This document shows positions 7,468 through 15,942 of a DNA stretch of 64,000 nucleotides, piece by piece. Each line of letters begins with the position of its first letter. Positions within the stretch are counted from its first letter, which is position 1. The notes under the pieces were generated by a model that saw only the letters and a list, made by a program, of their open reading frames with translations, made no database searches and was not told where the DNA came from. The translations under genes and the position numbers were made by a program. Location: assembly GCF_021083185.1 (NCBI RefSeq), contig NZ_JAIGQB010000013.1, positions 1 to 64,000 of the forward strand, in the 5' to 3' direction. Source of the DNA: Nocardioides furvisabuli. Its GTDB lineage: Bacteria > Actinomycetota > Actinomycetes > Propionibacteriales > Nocardioidaceae.

Positions 7468-7502
7468 CGCGGCGGGACTACGCTGGGAGTGACGGCGGTC
7501 AC
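7458..7502 (+). promoter_or_regulatory. putative promoter with paired GTCAC palindromes upstream of amino-acid dehydrogenase
   Basis: GTCACGGTGAC (7458-7468) and GTGACGGCGGTCAC (7489-7502) flank a TACGCT -10 candidate (7479-7484). The second palindrome would overlap the transcription start, consistent with operator function. The first overlaps the stop codon of the upstream gene. Confidence 0.4.
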
Positions 7503-7565
7503 CACCCCTCGACCGCTCCGACCAGGTCCGCACACCCCGCGGCCGCACCCATCAGAAAAGGACGC

Positions 7566-8663
7566 ATGAGCATGTCTGGAGCCACCAGTTCGGGAGTCGA
7601 CGTCTTCGAGCTCGGCAGTGAGCACGAGCAGGTCGTGTTCTGCAACGACCGCGCGAGCGGCCTCAGGGCCATCATCGCCCTCCACTCCACCGCCCTCGGC
7701 CCGGGCCTCGGCGGCACCCGCTTCTTCCCCTACGCCAGCACCGACGACGCGATCGCCGACGTGCTCAACCTCTCGCGCGGGATGTCGTACAAGAACGCGC
7801 TCGCGGGGCTCGACCTCGGCGGCGGCAAGGCCGTCATCATCGGTGACCCGGCCGAGCTGAAGACCGAGGCGCTCCTGCGCGCCTACGGGCGGTTCGTCCA
7901 GTCGCTGAACGGTCGCTACTTCACCGCGTGCGACGTCGGCACCTTCTCGGAGGACATGGACCACATCGCCCGCGAGTGCGACTACGTCACCGGTCGCACG
8001 GTCGCGCACGGCGGCGCGGGCGACAGCTCGGTGCTGACGGCGTACGGCACCTTCCAGGGGATGCGCGCCGCGGCCGAGCACGCCTGGGGCGAGCCGACGC
8101 TGGCGGGTCGCACCGTCGGCATCGCCGGGGTCGGCAAGGTCGGGCGCCACCTGGTGCGCCACCTGATCGAGGACGGCGCCACCGTCGTCGTGACCGACGT
8201 CCACGCCCCGTCGGTCGAGGCGATCCGCGCCCAGTTCCCGCAGGTCCAGGCCGTGGCCTCGACCGAGGAGCTGGTCGCGAGCGAGCTCGACGTCTACGCG
8301 CCCTGCGCCATGGGCGGTGCGATCAGCGACGAGGTGCTCGAGGTGCTGCGCGCCACGATCATCTGCGGCGCGGCCAACAACCAGCTCGCCCACCCGGGCA
8401 TCGAGAAGAAGATCGCGGAGCGCGGGATCCTCTACGCACCCGACTACTGCGTGAACGCCGGCGGCGTGATCCAGGTCGCCGACGAGCTCGAGGGCTTCTC
8501 CTTCGAGCGCGCCCAGCAGCGCGCGACGGGCATCTTCGACACCACCCGCCGTGTCCTCGAGCTCGCGAGCTCTGACGGCGTCACGACCGCCGAGGCCGCC
8601 GACCGACTCGCCGAGCGTCGCATGCGCGAGGTCGGACGACTGCGCGGCATCCACCTGCGCTGA
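7566..8663 (+). CDS. vdh: Leu/Phe/Val dehydrogenase (valine dehydrogenase type)
   Basis: This 365-residue member of the Glu/Leu/Phe/Val dehydrogenase family reversibly deaminates a branched-chain or aromatic amino acid with NAD+. The substrate domain has GPGLGGTRF, the catalytic Lys motif LDLGGGKAV and a downstream Lys-rich turn. The Rossmann domain carries [13 protein letters not shown] (GxGxxG) near residue 190, followed by an Asp (TDVHAP) that selects NAD. The family ending [13 protein letters not shown] is present. Length matches Streptomyces valine dehydrogenase. The start ATG 7566 has AAGGAC 5 nt upstream; an in-frame ATG at 7572 is weaker. Substrate preference between Val, Leu and Phe is not certain. 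Confidence 0.88.
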   Translation: MSMSGATSSGVDVFELGSEHEQVVFCNDRASGLRAIIALHSTALGPGLGGTRFFPYASTDDAIADVLNLSRGMSYKNALAGLDLGGGKAVIIGDPAELKTEALLRAYGRFVQSLNGRYFTACDVGTFSEDMDHIARECDYVTGRTVAHGGAGDSSVLTAYGTFQGMRAAAEHAWGEPTLAGRTVGIAGVGKVGRHLVRHLIEDGATVVVTDVHAPSVEAIRAQFPQVQAVASTEELVASELDVYAPCAMGGAISDEVLEVLRATIICGAANNQLAHPGIEKKIAERGILYAPDYCVNAGGVIQVADELEGFSFERAQQRATGIFDTTRRVLELASSDGVTTAEAADRLAERRMREVGRLRGIHLR

Positions 8664-8770
8664 CCGGGCGGTTCCTCGCCCACGACGTCGCTGACCGGGC
8701 GGTTCCTCGCGGTGCTACCGCGAGGAACCGCCCGGTCGCTGCGTCCCAGCGCGAGGAACTGCCCGCTCGG
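8659..8770. repeat. four-copy direct/inverted repeat with 21-bp palindrome at convergent gene ends
   Basis: GCTGACCGGGCGGTTCCTCGC occurs twice directly (8659-8679 and 8690-8710). An exact inverted copy starts at 8720, and a diverged inverted copy (GCGAGGAACTGCCCGCTCGG) lies at 8751-8770. Positions 8693-8713 and 8717-8737 form a perfect 21-bp stem with a GCT loop. The first copy contains the dehydrogenase stop codon. It lies between convergent genes and probably terminates both. Confidence 0.8.
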
Positions 8771-8838
8771 CGTCAGGGCGTGCTCGTACGACGGACACCC
8801 GGTCACTCGATCACCCGGGTGGTGCGTGCGTCGATCGG

Positions 8839-9027
8839 TCAGTCAGCGCGACGACGCGGGTCGGCATAGTCCGACCACTCGTCATCGTCGGGTTCGACGT
8901 CCGTCGAACGGTGGGTGTCCTCGCCGTGCAGCTCCTTCGCCAACGCGCCGAAGTCCGTCTCGTGAGTCCGGTACTTCAGGTCGCGTGCGACCTTCGTCTG
9001 CTTCGCCTTCGCTCGGCCGCGCCCCAT
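8839..9027 (-). CDS. DUF3073 small basic protein
   Basis: This 62-residue protein begins MGRGRAKAKQTKVARDLKYR and ends in an acidic stretch (VEPDDDEWSDYADPRRRAD), which is the signature of actinobacterial DUF3073. Function is unknown; the basic head and acidic tail suggest nucleic-acid or ribosome contact. The ATG at 9027 is chosen because it begins the conserved block and has GAGGGGGT about 10 nt upstream; a GTG 21 bases upstream adds unconserved residues. It follows purM on the same strand, an arrangement also seen in other actinobacteria. The 158-nt gap from purM holds a short hairpin at 9061-9079. Confidence 0.88.
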   Translation of the reverse strand: MGRGRAKAKQTKVARDLKYRTHETDFGALAKELHGEDTHRSTDVEPDDDEWSDYADPRRRAD

Positions 9028-9060
9028 AGGGTCGACCCCCTCGCACACTTGGCCGGGGCT

Positions 9061-9079
9061 GTCGGGAGATTCTCCCGAC
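9061..9079. terminator. short palindrome between purM and DUF3073 gene
   Basis: GTCGGGAGA and TCTCCCGAC are exact inverted repeats with a single base between them. It may act as a weak terminator for purM or as an operator for the DUF3073 gene. Confidence 0.35.
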
Positions 9080-9185
9080 GCGCCCGGTCTGATCGGTTAC
9101 ATATCGTGGGGGCAACGCTACCTGAGCGGTGGCTGTTCCCGCACACCTTGGTCCCGCATTTCGTGACCGGAACCACGGAAAGTCG

Positions 9186-10310
9186 TCACCAGCCGGGGTG
9201 CTGGCCCTCCAGCAGCACGCGGCCGCCGTCGCGGTCGTCCCTGCGGGCCTCGCCGGCCACCCACGCGCGGATGCCGTGGCCGGCCAGCAGCGCGATGGCC
9301 GCGTCGACCGACTCCGGCGCGGTGAGGGACACCATGCCGACGCCGCAGTTGAGGGTGGCCTCGAGGTCGGCCTGGGGCACCTGCCCCACCCGGCGTACGA
9401 CGTCGAAGACCGGCTGCGGCGTCCAGGTCGAGCGGTCGACGCGCACCGACAGCTCCTCGGGCAGCACGCGCTCGAGGTTGGCGGCCAGGCCGCCGCCGGT
9501 CACGTGGGACATGGCGTGGGTCTCGGTGCGCTCGGCGAGGTCGAGGCACGCCTTGGCGTAGATGCGGGTGGGCTCGAGCAGCTCCTCGCCCAGGGTGCGG
9601 CCGAACTCCTCGACCTCCCGGTCCACCGTCCACCCGGCGCCGCCGGCGTCCGGGGACCCGAGCAGGACGTGGCGCACGAGGGAGTAGCCGTTGGAGTGCA
9701 GACCGCTGGCCTCCATCGCGATGACCACGTCACCGGGGCGCACCCGACCGGGGCCGAGCAGCCTGCTCGCCTCGACCACGCCGGTCGTGGCGCCCGCGAC
9801 GTCGTAGTCGTCGGGGTCGAGCAGCCCGGGGTGCTCGGCGGTCTCGCCGCCGATGAGGGCGCAGCCGGCGACCACGCAGGCCTCGGCGATGCCCTTGACG
9901 ATCGCCGCGATCCGCTCGGGGACGACCCGGCCGCAGGCGATGTAGTCGGTCATGAAGAGCGGCTCGGCGCCGCACACGACGAGGTCGTCGACGACCATGC
10001 CGACCAGGTCGAAGCCGATCGTGTCGTGCTTGTCCATGAGCTGCGCGATCGCCACCTTGGTGCCGACGCCGTCGGTGGAGGTGGCCAGCAGCGGCCGCTC
10101 GTAGCGGGTGAGCGCGGAGGCGTCGAAGAGCCCGGCGAAGCCGCCCAGGCCGCCGATCACCTCGGGCCGGCGGGACTTCTCGACCCACCCCTTCATCAGG
10201 TCGATGGCGCGGTCGGCCGCCTCGATCGAGACCCCGGCGGCGGCGTACGCCCCGGATCCGGTGGAGGTGCCCGGGGGCACGTCGGAGGGGGCGGTGGGGG
10301 ACTCGGTCAC
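9186..10310 (-). CDS. purM: phosphoribosylformylglycinamidine cyclo-ligase (AIR synthetase)
   Basis: PurM closes the imidazole ring in step 5 of purine synthesis, using ATP to turn FGAM into AIR. The 374-residue protein has the family blocks in order. The glycine-rich N-terminal region (YAAAGVSIEAADRAI) is followed by TSTDGVGTKVAIA (substrate/ATP site), GFDLVGMVVDDLV, CALIGGETAEHPG, the MEASGLHSNGYSLVR strand and SHVTGGGLAANLERVLP. The start is GTG 10310, with GAGGAGAG just upstream. It sits 28 nt after purF and is surely cotranscribed with it. Confidence 0.97.
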   Translation of the reverse strand: MTESPTAPSDVPPGTSTGSGAYAAAGVSIEAADRAIDLMKGWVEKSRRPEVIGGLGGFAGLFDASALTRYERPLLATSTDGVGTKVAIAQLMDKHDTIGFDLVGMVVDDLVVCGAEPLFMTDYIACGRVVPERIAAIVKGIAEACVVAGCALIGGETAEHPGLLDPDDYDVAGATTGVVEASRLLGPGRVRPGDVVIAMEASGLHSNGYSLVRHVLLGSPDAGGAGWTVDREVEEFGRTLGEELLEPTRIYAKACLDLAERTETHAMSHVTGGGLAANLERVLPEELSVRVDRSTWTPQPVFDVVRRVGQVPQADLEATLNCGVGMVSLTAPESVDAAIALLAGHGIRAWVAGEARRDDRDGGRVLLEGQHPGW

Positions 10311-10338
10311 GTCTCTCCTCAGGAGCGGCGGGTGCTGG

Positions 10339-11883
10339 TCAGGGGTTGTTGAGGACCGGCAGCGCCCGGCCCATCGTCGGCGACTGGAGCGTCGCCTCGA
10401 GCAGGTGCTTGCCGAGCAGGCTCTCGTCGGGCAGCTCGATGGGGTACTCGCCGGTGAAGCACGCCGTACACAGGCGATCGGCTGCCTGACCGGTGGCCTC
10501 GACCATGCCCTCCAGCGAGATGTAGCCGAGGCTGTCGGCGCCGACGCTGGCGGCGATCTCCTCGGGGGTGAGGCCGTTGGCGATGAGCTCGGCGCGCGTG
10601 GCGAAGTCGATGCCGTAGAAGCACGGCCACTTCACCGGCGGGCTCGAGATCCGCACGTGGACCTCGAGGGCACCGGCCTCGCGCAGCATCCGGACCTGCG
10701 CGCGCTGGGTGTTGCCCCGCACGATCGAGTCGTCGACCACGACGATGCGCTTGCCGCGGATCATGTGCTCGAGAGCGTTGAGCTTCAGCCGGATCCCGAG
10801 CTGGCGCAGCGTCTGGCTGGGCTGGATGAAGGTGCGCCCGACGTAGGCGTTCTTGACGAAGCCCTGGCCGAACGGGATGCCGGACTCGGCGGCGTAGCCG
10901 GACGCCGCGGGCGTGCCGGACTCCGGCACCGGCATCACCAGGTCGGCCTCGACCGGGAACTCGCGGGCCAGGCGACGGCCCATCTCAACGCGCGCCTCGT
11001 GGACGTTGCGGCCACTGATGGTGGCGTCGGGGCGGGCGAGGTAGACGTACTCGAAGACGCAGCCCTTGCGGGCAGGCTCGGCGAAGGTGTGCGAGCGGAG
11101 GCCGTTCTCGTCGATGACGATCATCTCGCCGGGCTCGACCTCGCGCACGACGCTGGCGCCGATGGTGGCGAGTGCGGCGTCCTCGCTGGCCACGACCCAG
11201 CCGCGGTCGAGGCGACCGAGGACCAGCGGACGGATGCCCTGCGGGTCGCGGGCGGCGTACAGGGTGCCCTCGTTCATCCAGACGAAGCAGAAGGCCCCCC
11301 GCAGCAGCGGCAGGACCTCCAGCGCACGCTGCTCGAGCGTCGTGTCGGGGTGGTGCGCCAGGAGCGCGGTGACGAGGCCGGTGTCGTTGGTCGAGGTCTC
11401 GACGTCGCGGGCCTGCAACGGCAGCTCGCCGTCCGGGTCGGGGAGGCCGGTGACCATCTCGCGCAGCTCGTGGGTGTTGATCAGGTTGCCGTTGTGGCCC
11501 AGCGCGATCGACCCGTCGACGGTGGGTCGGAAGGTGGGCTGCGCGTTCTGCCAGGTGCTCGCGCCGGTGGTGGAGTAGCGCGAGTGGCCGATCGCGAGGT
11601 GACCCTTGAGCGAGTCGAGCGTCGACTCGTCGAACACCTGCGAGACCAGGCCCATGTCCTTGTAGACCAGGATCTGGCGCCCGTTGCTGACCGCGATGCC
11701 CGCGGACTCCTGCCCCCGGTGCTGCAGCGCGTAGAGACCGAAGTAGGTCAGCTTGGCCACGTCCTCGCCAGGGGCCCAGACGCCGAACACGCCGCAGGCG
11801 TCCTGCGGGCCCTGGTCCTGGGGGTCGAGGGCCGTGGTCAGACGGCCGTCGCCGCCCGTCCGCCTGCTCGTCTGGTAGGGCAC
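10339..11883 (-). CDS. purF: amidophosphoribosyltransferase (PRPP amidotransferase)
   Basis: PurF commits PRPP to purine synthesis by transferring glutamine ammonia. In the 514-residue form from GTG 11883, Cys30 in DACGVFGVW is the Ntn nucleophile after a propeptide, followed by ALQHRGQESAGIA. The phosphoribosyltransferase domain carries the PRPP loop VVVDDSIVRGNT near residues 381-392. Late Cys residues (CTACFTGEY, plus an earlier conserved Cys in PCFYGIDF) suggest the iron-sulfur-cluster class. A TAGACT hexamer ends 7 nt before GTG 11883, so this start is preferred over GTG 11889, which would leave one base. PurM follows downstream. Confidence 0.96.
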   Translation of the reverse strand: MPYQTSRRTGGDGRLTTALDPQDQGPQDACGVFGVWAPGEDVAKLTYFGLYALQHRGQESAGIAVSNGRQILVYKDMGLVSQVFDESTLDSLKGHLAIGHSRYSTTGASTWQNAQPTFRPTVDGSIALGHNGNLINTHELREMVTGLPDPDGELPLQARDVETSTNDTGLVTALLAHHPDTTLEQRALEVLPLLRGAFCFVWMNEGTLYAARDPQGIRPLVLGRLDRGWVVASEDAALATIGASVVREVEPGEMIVIDENGLRSHTFAEPARKGCVFEYVYLARPDATISGRNVHEARVEMGRRLAREFPVEADLVMPVPESGTPAASGYAAESGIPFGQGFVKNAYVGRTFIQPSQTLRQLGIRLKLNALEHMIRGKRIVVVDDSIVRGNTQRAQVRMLREAGALEVHVRISSPPVKWPCFYGIDFATRAELIANGLTPEEIAASVGADSLGYISLEGMVEATGQAADRLCTACFTGEYPIELPDESLLGKHLLEATLQSPTMGRALPVLNNP

Positions 11884-11890
11884 GGCCACG

Positions 11891-11896
11891 AGTCTA
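11891..11896 (-). promoter_or_regulatory. -10 element TAGACT for purF
   Basis: TAGACT, then 7 nt (CGTGGCC), then GTG at 11883. No Shine-Dalgarno sequence; consistent with a leaderless purF-purM message. Confidence 0.5.
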
Positions 11897-11994
11897 CGGG
11901 CTGCTCAGGTGGCGTCTCACATCCTCGACGCACCGGCCCCGATGGCCTCCCGGATGCACGTGCAGGTGCCGCAGCCGATCCGCGGACCGGCTCC

Positions 11995-13035
11995 TCAGCC
12001 GCCGGGCAGGACCGCGAGGACGCGGTGGAGGGCGAGCCTGGCGGCGGCGCGCGTCGACGCCGGGAGGGGTGCCAGGTCGAGCAGCACGTTGCCCCTCGTC
12101 CAGGCCGGGTCCGAGGGCAGCGCGCCCTCGGGGCCGGCGTACGCCTCGGTCGAGGCCAGGTCCAGCGCCTGCTCGAGGCCCAGCAGCGGACCGCCGCCGT
12201 CCGGCTCCCACGACGCGTCGGGGCGGCACACCATGTCGTGGCGCAGGGACTCGATGAGCGCGGTCACCGTGTGGAACGGCGCGGTGGTCGCCAGGGCGGC
12301 GCCCAGGCCGACGAGCCCCATCGGCGCGACGGGCGCGGGGACCCGGAGCCGCGTCAGCCCCACGGCGCGCGAGCAGGCGCGCATCAGCTCGGGGTAGGAC
12401 ACGACGTCGGGACCCCCGACGTCGACGGCGCCGAGCGGGCCGTCCTCGGCCAGGGCGTCGTCCATCGCCCGCAGCACGTCGGAGACGGCGACCGGCTGCA
12501 CGGAGCTGCGCATCCACAGCGGGACCGGCTGCACCGGGAACAGCGTGGCGATCTGCCGGATGATCTCGAAGGACGTCGACCCGGCGCCGACCACCACGCC
12601 CGCGCGGAGCGCGACCGCGTCCGCGCCCGACCCGAGGAGGATCCGCTCGACCTCGAGGCGCGAGGCGATGTGGGCCGACAGCTCGGACTCGGGCACGTCG
12701 GGGACGAGGCCGGACAGGTAGACGAGGCGGCGTACGTCGCTCGCGCCGACCGCTGCAGCCACCACCTCGGCGGCCAGCCGGTCGCGGTCGCCGAAGTCGG
12801 AGCGGTCGAGGGAGTGCACGAGGTAGACCACGGCGTCGACGTCGCGGACCGCCTCGGCGACGGCCTCGTCGTCGGTCACGTCGCAGCGGATCGCGCGCAC
12901 GCGCTCGTCCCAGCCGAACCGGTCCGGGTCGGGCACCGACGACGACGCGGCGACGACGTGGTGGCCGCGCTCGAGCAGGTGCGGGACGAGGCGGGAGCCG
13001 ATGTAGCCGGTCGCGCCCAGGACGAGGACCTTCAC
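11995..13035 (-). CDS. NAD(P)-binding, NmrA/epimerase-like protein
   Basis: The 346-residue protein opens with the Rossmann motif VLVLGATGYIGSRLVPHLL (GxTGxIG). It then has DVTDDEAVAEAVRDVDAVVYLVHSL, as in atypical short-chain dehydrogenases of the NmrA/NAD(P)H-binding group. There is no canonical YxxxK pair where extended SDRs have it, although YLSGLVP is near. The C-terminal 100 residues hold a DUF2867-like helical region. The substrate is unknown. Its ATG overlaps the stop of the SRPBCC gene upstream by four bases (ATGA), so the two proteins are probably made together. The 100 nt to purF contain the purF promoter only. Confidence 0.8.
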   Translation of the reverse strand: MKVLVLGATGYIGSRLVPHLLERGHHVVAASSSVPDPDRFGWDERVRAIRCDVTDDEAVAEAVRDVDAVVYLVHSLDRSDFGDRDRLAAEVVAAAVGASDVRRLVYLSGLVPDVPESELSAHIASRLEVERILLGSGADAVALRAGVVVGAGSTSFEIIRQIATLFPVQPVPLWMRSSVQPVAVSDVLRAMDDALAEDGPLGAVDVGGPDVVSYPELMRACSRAVGLTRLRVPAPVAPMGLVGLGAALATTAPFHTVTALIESLRHDMVCRPDASWEPDGGGPLLGLEQALDLASTEAYAGPEGALPSDPAWTRGNVLLDLAPLPASTRAAARLALHRVLAVLPGG

Positions 13036-13499
13036 GCCTCCCCCAGGTGCTTGAGCAGGTTGCGGGAGAAGACCGCGCCCATGTGCTTGACCACCCCGGC
13101 CATCACCCGCTCGACCGCGATCCGGGCCAGGCCCGGGAGCGGGAGCGTGGCGGCGATCTCGAGGTCGATGCTCACCTCGGTGCCGCCGTCACCGTGGTCG
13201 GCGAGGTCGTAGGTGCCGGTCACCGCGGTCATCTCGTCGGGCTGCTCGGCGTCGTGGGTGAAGACGATCCGCTCCTCGGGGTGCAGCTCCATGACCTCGG
13301 TGAACTTCGGGGCCACGGAGATCCCGAGCACCGGGATGGTGCCCATCCGCCAGGTCCACCGGTCGCCGTCGGCCTCGATGGAGGTGACGTACGGCGTCAG
13401 GCGGGCGATGAGGTCGGGGTCGGTGAGTGCCGTCCACACCTCGCTGCGCGAGGACTGGAGGACCGCCGACGAGCGGTCGCGGGCACGGAAGGTCGCCAT
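13032..13499 (-). CDS. SRPBCC (START-like) domain protein
   Basis: The 155 residues have the SRPBCC pattern: an N-terminal strand, SSRSEVWTALTDPDLIARLTPYV, a strand-rich centre (MELHPEERIVFTHDAEQPDEM) and a long C-terminal helix (IAVERVMAGVVKHMGAVFSRNLLKHL). The fold binds hydrophobic ligands in a deep cavity. The ligand is unknown. It is translationally coupled to the NAD(P)-binding protein downstream, which suggests a shared small-molecule substrate. ATG 13499 lies 6 nt after a TAGCGT hexamer. Confidence 0.85.
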   Translation of the reverse strand: MATFRARDRSSAVLQSSRSEVWTALTDPDLIARLTPYVTSIEADGDRWTWRMGTIPVLGISVAPKFTEVMELHPEERIVFTHDAEQPDEMTAVTGTYDLADHGDGGTEVSIDLEIAATLPLPGLARIAVERVMAGVVKHMGAVFSRNLLKHLGEA

Positions 13500-13505
13500 G
13501 GCGTC

Positions 13506-13511
13506 ACGCTA
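13506..13511 (-). promoter_or_regulatory. -10 element TAGCGT for SRPBCC gene
   Basis: TAGCGT, then 6 nt (GACGCC), then ATG 13499. Leaderless geometry. Confidence 0.5.
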
Positions 13512-13550
13512 CCGACGCCCACCCAGCGCCCTGCCTCCTCCGGGGTGGGC

Positions 13551-13596
13551 GGTGGGTGAGGCAGGTTCCGCAGCCGCAGGACCTGCCTCACCCACC
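13551..13596 (-). terminator. 16-bp palindrome terminator after the M20 peptidase gene
   Basis: GGTGGGTGAGGCAGGT (13551-13566) and ACCTGCCTCACCCACC (13581-13596) are exact inverted repeats with a 14-nt loop, 6 nt after the peptidase stop. An extra CCTGCCTC copy lies at 13530-13537, outside the stem. Confidence 0.75.
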
Positions 13597-13601
13597 GACG
13601 C

Positions 13602-14963
13602 TCAGTGCGCGAGCTCTCCGAGGTTGCGCAGGAGCAGCGCCTCGGCCTTGACGACCTTCTCGAACTCCGCGAGGTGCAGGCCCTCGTTGGCGCCGTGGGC
13701 GCGGGTGTCGGGGTCCTCCACCCCCGTGACCAGCACGCTGGCCTGCGGGAAGGCCTCGAGGAACTCGGCGATGAAGGGGATCGAGCCGCCGACGCCCATG
13801 TCGACCGGCGCGGTGCCGTCCCACGCCTCGGCGAACGCGGCACGCGCGGCGTCGTACGCCGGACCGCTGGCGTCGATCTGCGTGGCCTCGCCGGTGTCGA
13901 CGACGGTCGTGGTGAGGGTGGCGCCCCAGGGCGTGTGCTTCTCGAGGTGGGCCTGGAGGCACTGCACGGCGTTGGCCGTGGTGTCACCGGGCGCGATGCG
14001 CATGCTGATGCGGCAGCGCGCGGCCGGGACGAGCGTGTTGGACGCGCCCTCGACCTTGGGGGCGTCGAGGCCGGTGATGCTGATGGACGGCTTGGTCCAC
14101 AGCCGCTCCACGACCGAGCCGGAGCCGATCCACTCGATGCCCTCCGCTGCACCGGACTCCGCCCGCAGACGGGCCTCGGGGTAGTCGACGTCGGCCGCGG
14201 GGCCGGAGTGCAGGCCTTCGACCGCGACGTCGCCGGCGTCGTCGTTGAGGCTGGCGATGACCCGGCTCAGCGTCATGATCGAGTCGGGGACCAGGCCGCC
14301 CCACATGCCGCTGTGCACGGCGTGGGTCAGCGTGCGGACCTCGACGTCCATGCGCACCAGCCCGCGCAGGCTGGTCGTGAGGGCGGGCTCGCCGATGTCC
14401 CAGTTGCCCGAGTCGGCGATGACGATCACGTCGGCCTCGAGGCGGTCCTTGTAGGTCTCGAGCAGCTCGACGAGCGTGTCGGAGCCGACCTCCTCCTCGC
14501 CCTCGATGAACATCACCAGGTTCACCGGGAGGTCGTCGCCGAAGATCCGGACCGCGCCGAGGTGGGCGGCGATGCCGGCCTTGTCGTCGGCCGCGCCGCG
14601 AGCATAGAGACGGAGGTCGCCGCGCCCGTCCTCGCGCGCAGTGGGCTCCCACGGCGGTGAGTCCCAGTCGGCGTGGTCGTTCTCGGGCTGCACGTCGTGG
14701 TGGGCGTATAGCAGCACGGTCGGCGCACCCTCGGGACCGGTCTTCTTCGCGATCACGGCCGGCGGGGCTCCGTCGTACGCACGGACGATCTCGGTCTCGA
14801 AGCCCTCGGCGGCGAACAGGTCGCGGGTCGCCTCGGCGCTGCGCTCGACCTCGCCGGCGCGGGCCGGGTCGGCGGAGACCGACTCGATGCGGACCAGGTC
14901 GTCGAGGTCGCGGCGGATGCCGGGCATGACCTCGGCGAGGCGAGCGGTGATGTCGACAGTCAT
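13602..14963 (-). CDS. M20 family dipeptidase (zinc metallopeptidase)
   Basis: This 453-residue M20/M25/M40 peptidase would hydrolyse dipeptides or related amides with two zinc ions. The metal-site blocks are visible: YAHHDVQPE (His and Asp), the bridging region LYARGAADDKAGIAAHL, the catalytic general-base Glu pair in MFIEGEEEVGS, an Asp ligand (VIADSGNW) and the final His region GANEGLHLAEFEK. The dimerisation lid lies between. The ATG at 14963 is chosen because the peptidase domain begins there and TAGGGT lies 7 nt upstream. It is the last minus-strand gene after the liv-type operon but appears to have its own promoter. Confidence 0.92.
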   Translation of the reverse strand: MTVDITARLAEVMPGIRRDLDDLVRIESVSADPARAGEVERSAEATRDLFAAEGFETEIVRAYDGAPPAVIAKKTGPEGAPTVLLYAHHDVQPENDHADWDSPPWEPTAREDGRGDLRLYARGAADDKAGIAAHLGAVRIFGDDLPVNLVMFIEGEEEVGSDTLVELLETYKDRLEADVIVIADSGNWDIGEPALTTSLRGLVRMDVEVRTLTHAVHSGMWGGLVPDSIMTLSRVIASLNDDAGDVAVEGLHSGPAADVDYPEARLRAESGAAEGIEWIGSGSVVERLWTKPSISITGLDAPKVEGASNTLVPAARCRISMRIAPGDTTANAVQCLQAHLEKHTPWGATLTTTVVDTGEATQIDASGPAYDAARAAFAEAWDGTAPVDMGVGGSIPFIAEFLEAFPQASVLVTGVEDPDTRAHGANEGLHLAEFEKVVKAEALLLRNLGELAH

Positions 14964-14970
14964 GCGCGCA

Positions 14971-14976
14971 ACCCTA
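14971..14976 (-). promoter_or_regulatory. -10 element TAGGGT for M20 peptidase
   Basis: TAGGGT, then 7 nt (TGCGCGC), then ATG 14963. No Shine-Dalgarno sequence. Confidence 0.5.
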
Positions 14977-15042
14977 GGGCTCGCTCGTCCGGACCCGCTC
15001 GCCACCCGCTCGGCGCCCGTCCTCCTGCCCCGGCCGCGCGCG

Positions 15043-15942
15043 TCAGACAGCTGCCAGCGCCGTGTGTACGGCCTCGGCCACGCAGGCGGCCCCGCGGGCT
15101 CCCATCGTGATCGTGTAGTGATTGACGTCCTCGACCTCGCGCGAGCTGATCAGCCGCACACCGGCCAGCATCTGCGCGAGCCGGCCGCTCTCGTAGAGCC
15201 CCGGCGCCTCGTCGAGCAGGCCACGCGGTGCGGTCAGCAGCAGTGCGGGGTGTCGCAGGCGGGCCAGGGCGCCGGTGAGCGCCGTCCCGGAGACGAGGTC
15301 CGCGGTGTCGGCGGCCATCGCGTCGTGGCTCGTGGCCGGCCTGAGGTCGGGCTGCGCGCCCACGAGGTCGTAGGAGAGGTAGTCCTCGAGCTCCGGCGAC
15401 CAGTCGTCGGCGAAGGCGGGGTGGCGACGCCAGAAGTCGTGGTAGTCCTCGGTCGAGGCGAAGCGCATCGCGAGCCGCTCGGCGGTGGGTCCGAGGACGA
15501 GGGCGATGACCTCCTCGGTGCCGAGCCCTGCCGGCACGGCCAGCGGCAGACCACCGTCGACCAGGACGAGCTGGTCCACCCGGTCGGGATGGCGGTCGGC
15601 GAGCACGACGCCCACGAACGCACCCATCGAGTGGCCCACGACGAGCGTGCGGTCGACGCCCAGGTGGTCCAGGACCGCGACCATGTCGTCGGCGTGCCCG
15701 GCCATCCCGGGCGGATGCCCGGCGGGCGTGCCGGGGTGGCTGCGGCCCCGACCGCGCAGGTCGGGGGCGATGAGCCGAACGCCCGGCAGGAGCTCGGCCA
15801 GCCACTGCCAGGAGCGATGGGATGCGGTGATGCCGTGGACGAGGAGCGCGGACGGTGCGTCGGGCGCGTCGGCCTCCCACACCCCGACGCGGAGCACTCC
15901 GCCGCGCACGGGAACGTCGAGTGCGTGATGACGCTCGTTCAT
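15043..15942 (-). CDS. alpha/beta hydrolase, last gene of liv-type operon
   Basis: The 299-residue alpha/beta hydrolase has the oxyanion strand ALLVHGITASHRSWQWL and the nucleophile elbow VVGHSMGAF (Ser). A likely catalytic Asp lies on a later strand, with a late His in VEDVNHYTITMG. The sequence resembles esterases or C-C hydrolases of catabolic pathways. The ATG overlaps the stop of the 3-hydroxybutyrate dehydrogenase (ATGA), so it is the ninth and last gene of the transporter operon. It may release a 3-hydroxyacid from an ester or oligomer; that is inferred from the neighbours. Confidence 0.85.
   Translation of the reverse strand: MNERHHALDVPVRGGVLRVGVWEADAPDAPSALLVHGITASHRSWQWLAELLPGVRLIAPDLRGRGRSHPGTPAGHPPGMAGHADDMVAVLDHLGVDRTLVVGHSMGAFVGVVLADRHPDRVDQLVLVDGGLPLAVPAGLGTEEVIALVLGPTAERLAMRFASTEDYHDFWRRHPAFADDWSPELEDYLSYDLVGAQPDLRPATSHDAMAADTADLVSGTALTGALARLRHPALLLTAPRGLLDEAPGLYESGRLAQMLAGVRLISSREVEDVNHYTITMGARGAACVAEAVHTALAAV

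Noticed and set aside
11929-11994. Cys-rich in-frame extension GCGTCTCIREAIGAGASRM just after the Rossmann gene stop, reminiscent of a 2Fe-2S ferredoxin remnant
   Set aside because: Only about 20 codons, with no start codon or ribosome site and no preceding half of a ferredoxin domain; too short to call a pseudogene.
10108-13212. A 1034-residue open frame on the plus strand opposite purF and its neighbours
   Set aside because: It is the shadow of conserved minus-strand genes in high-GC DNA; the residue pattern (Gly/Asp/Val/Ala/Arg with Leu repeats) has no domain, and purF, purM and the Rossmann gene are unambiguous.
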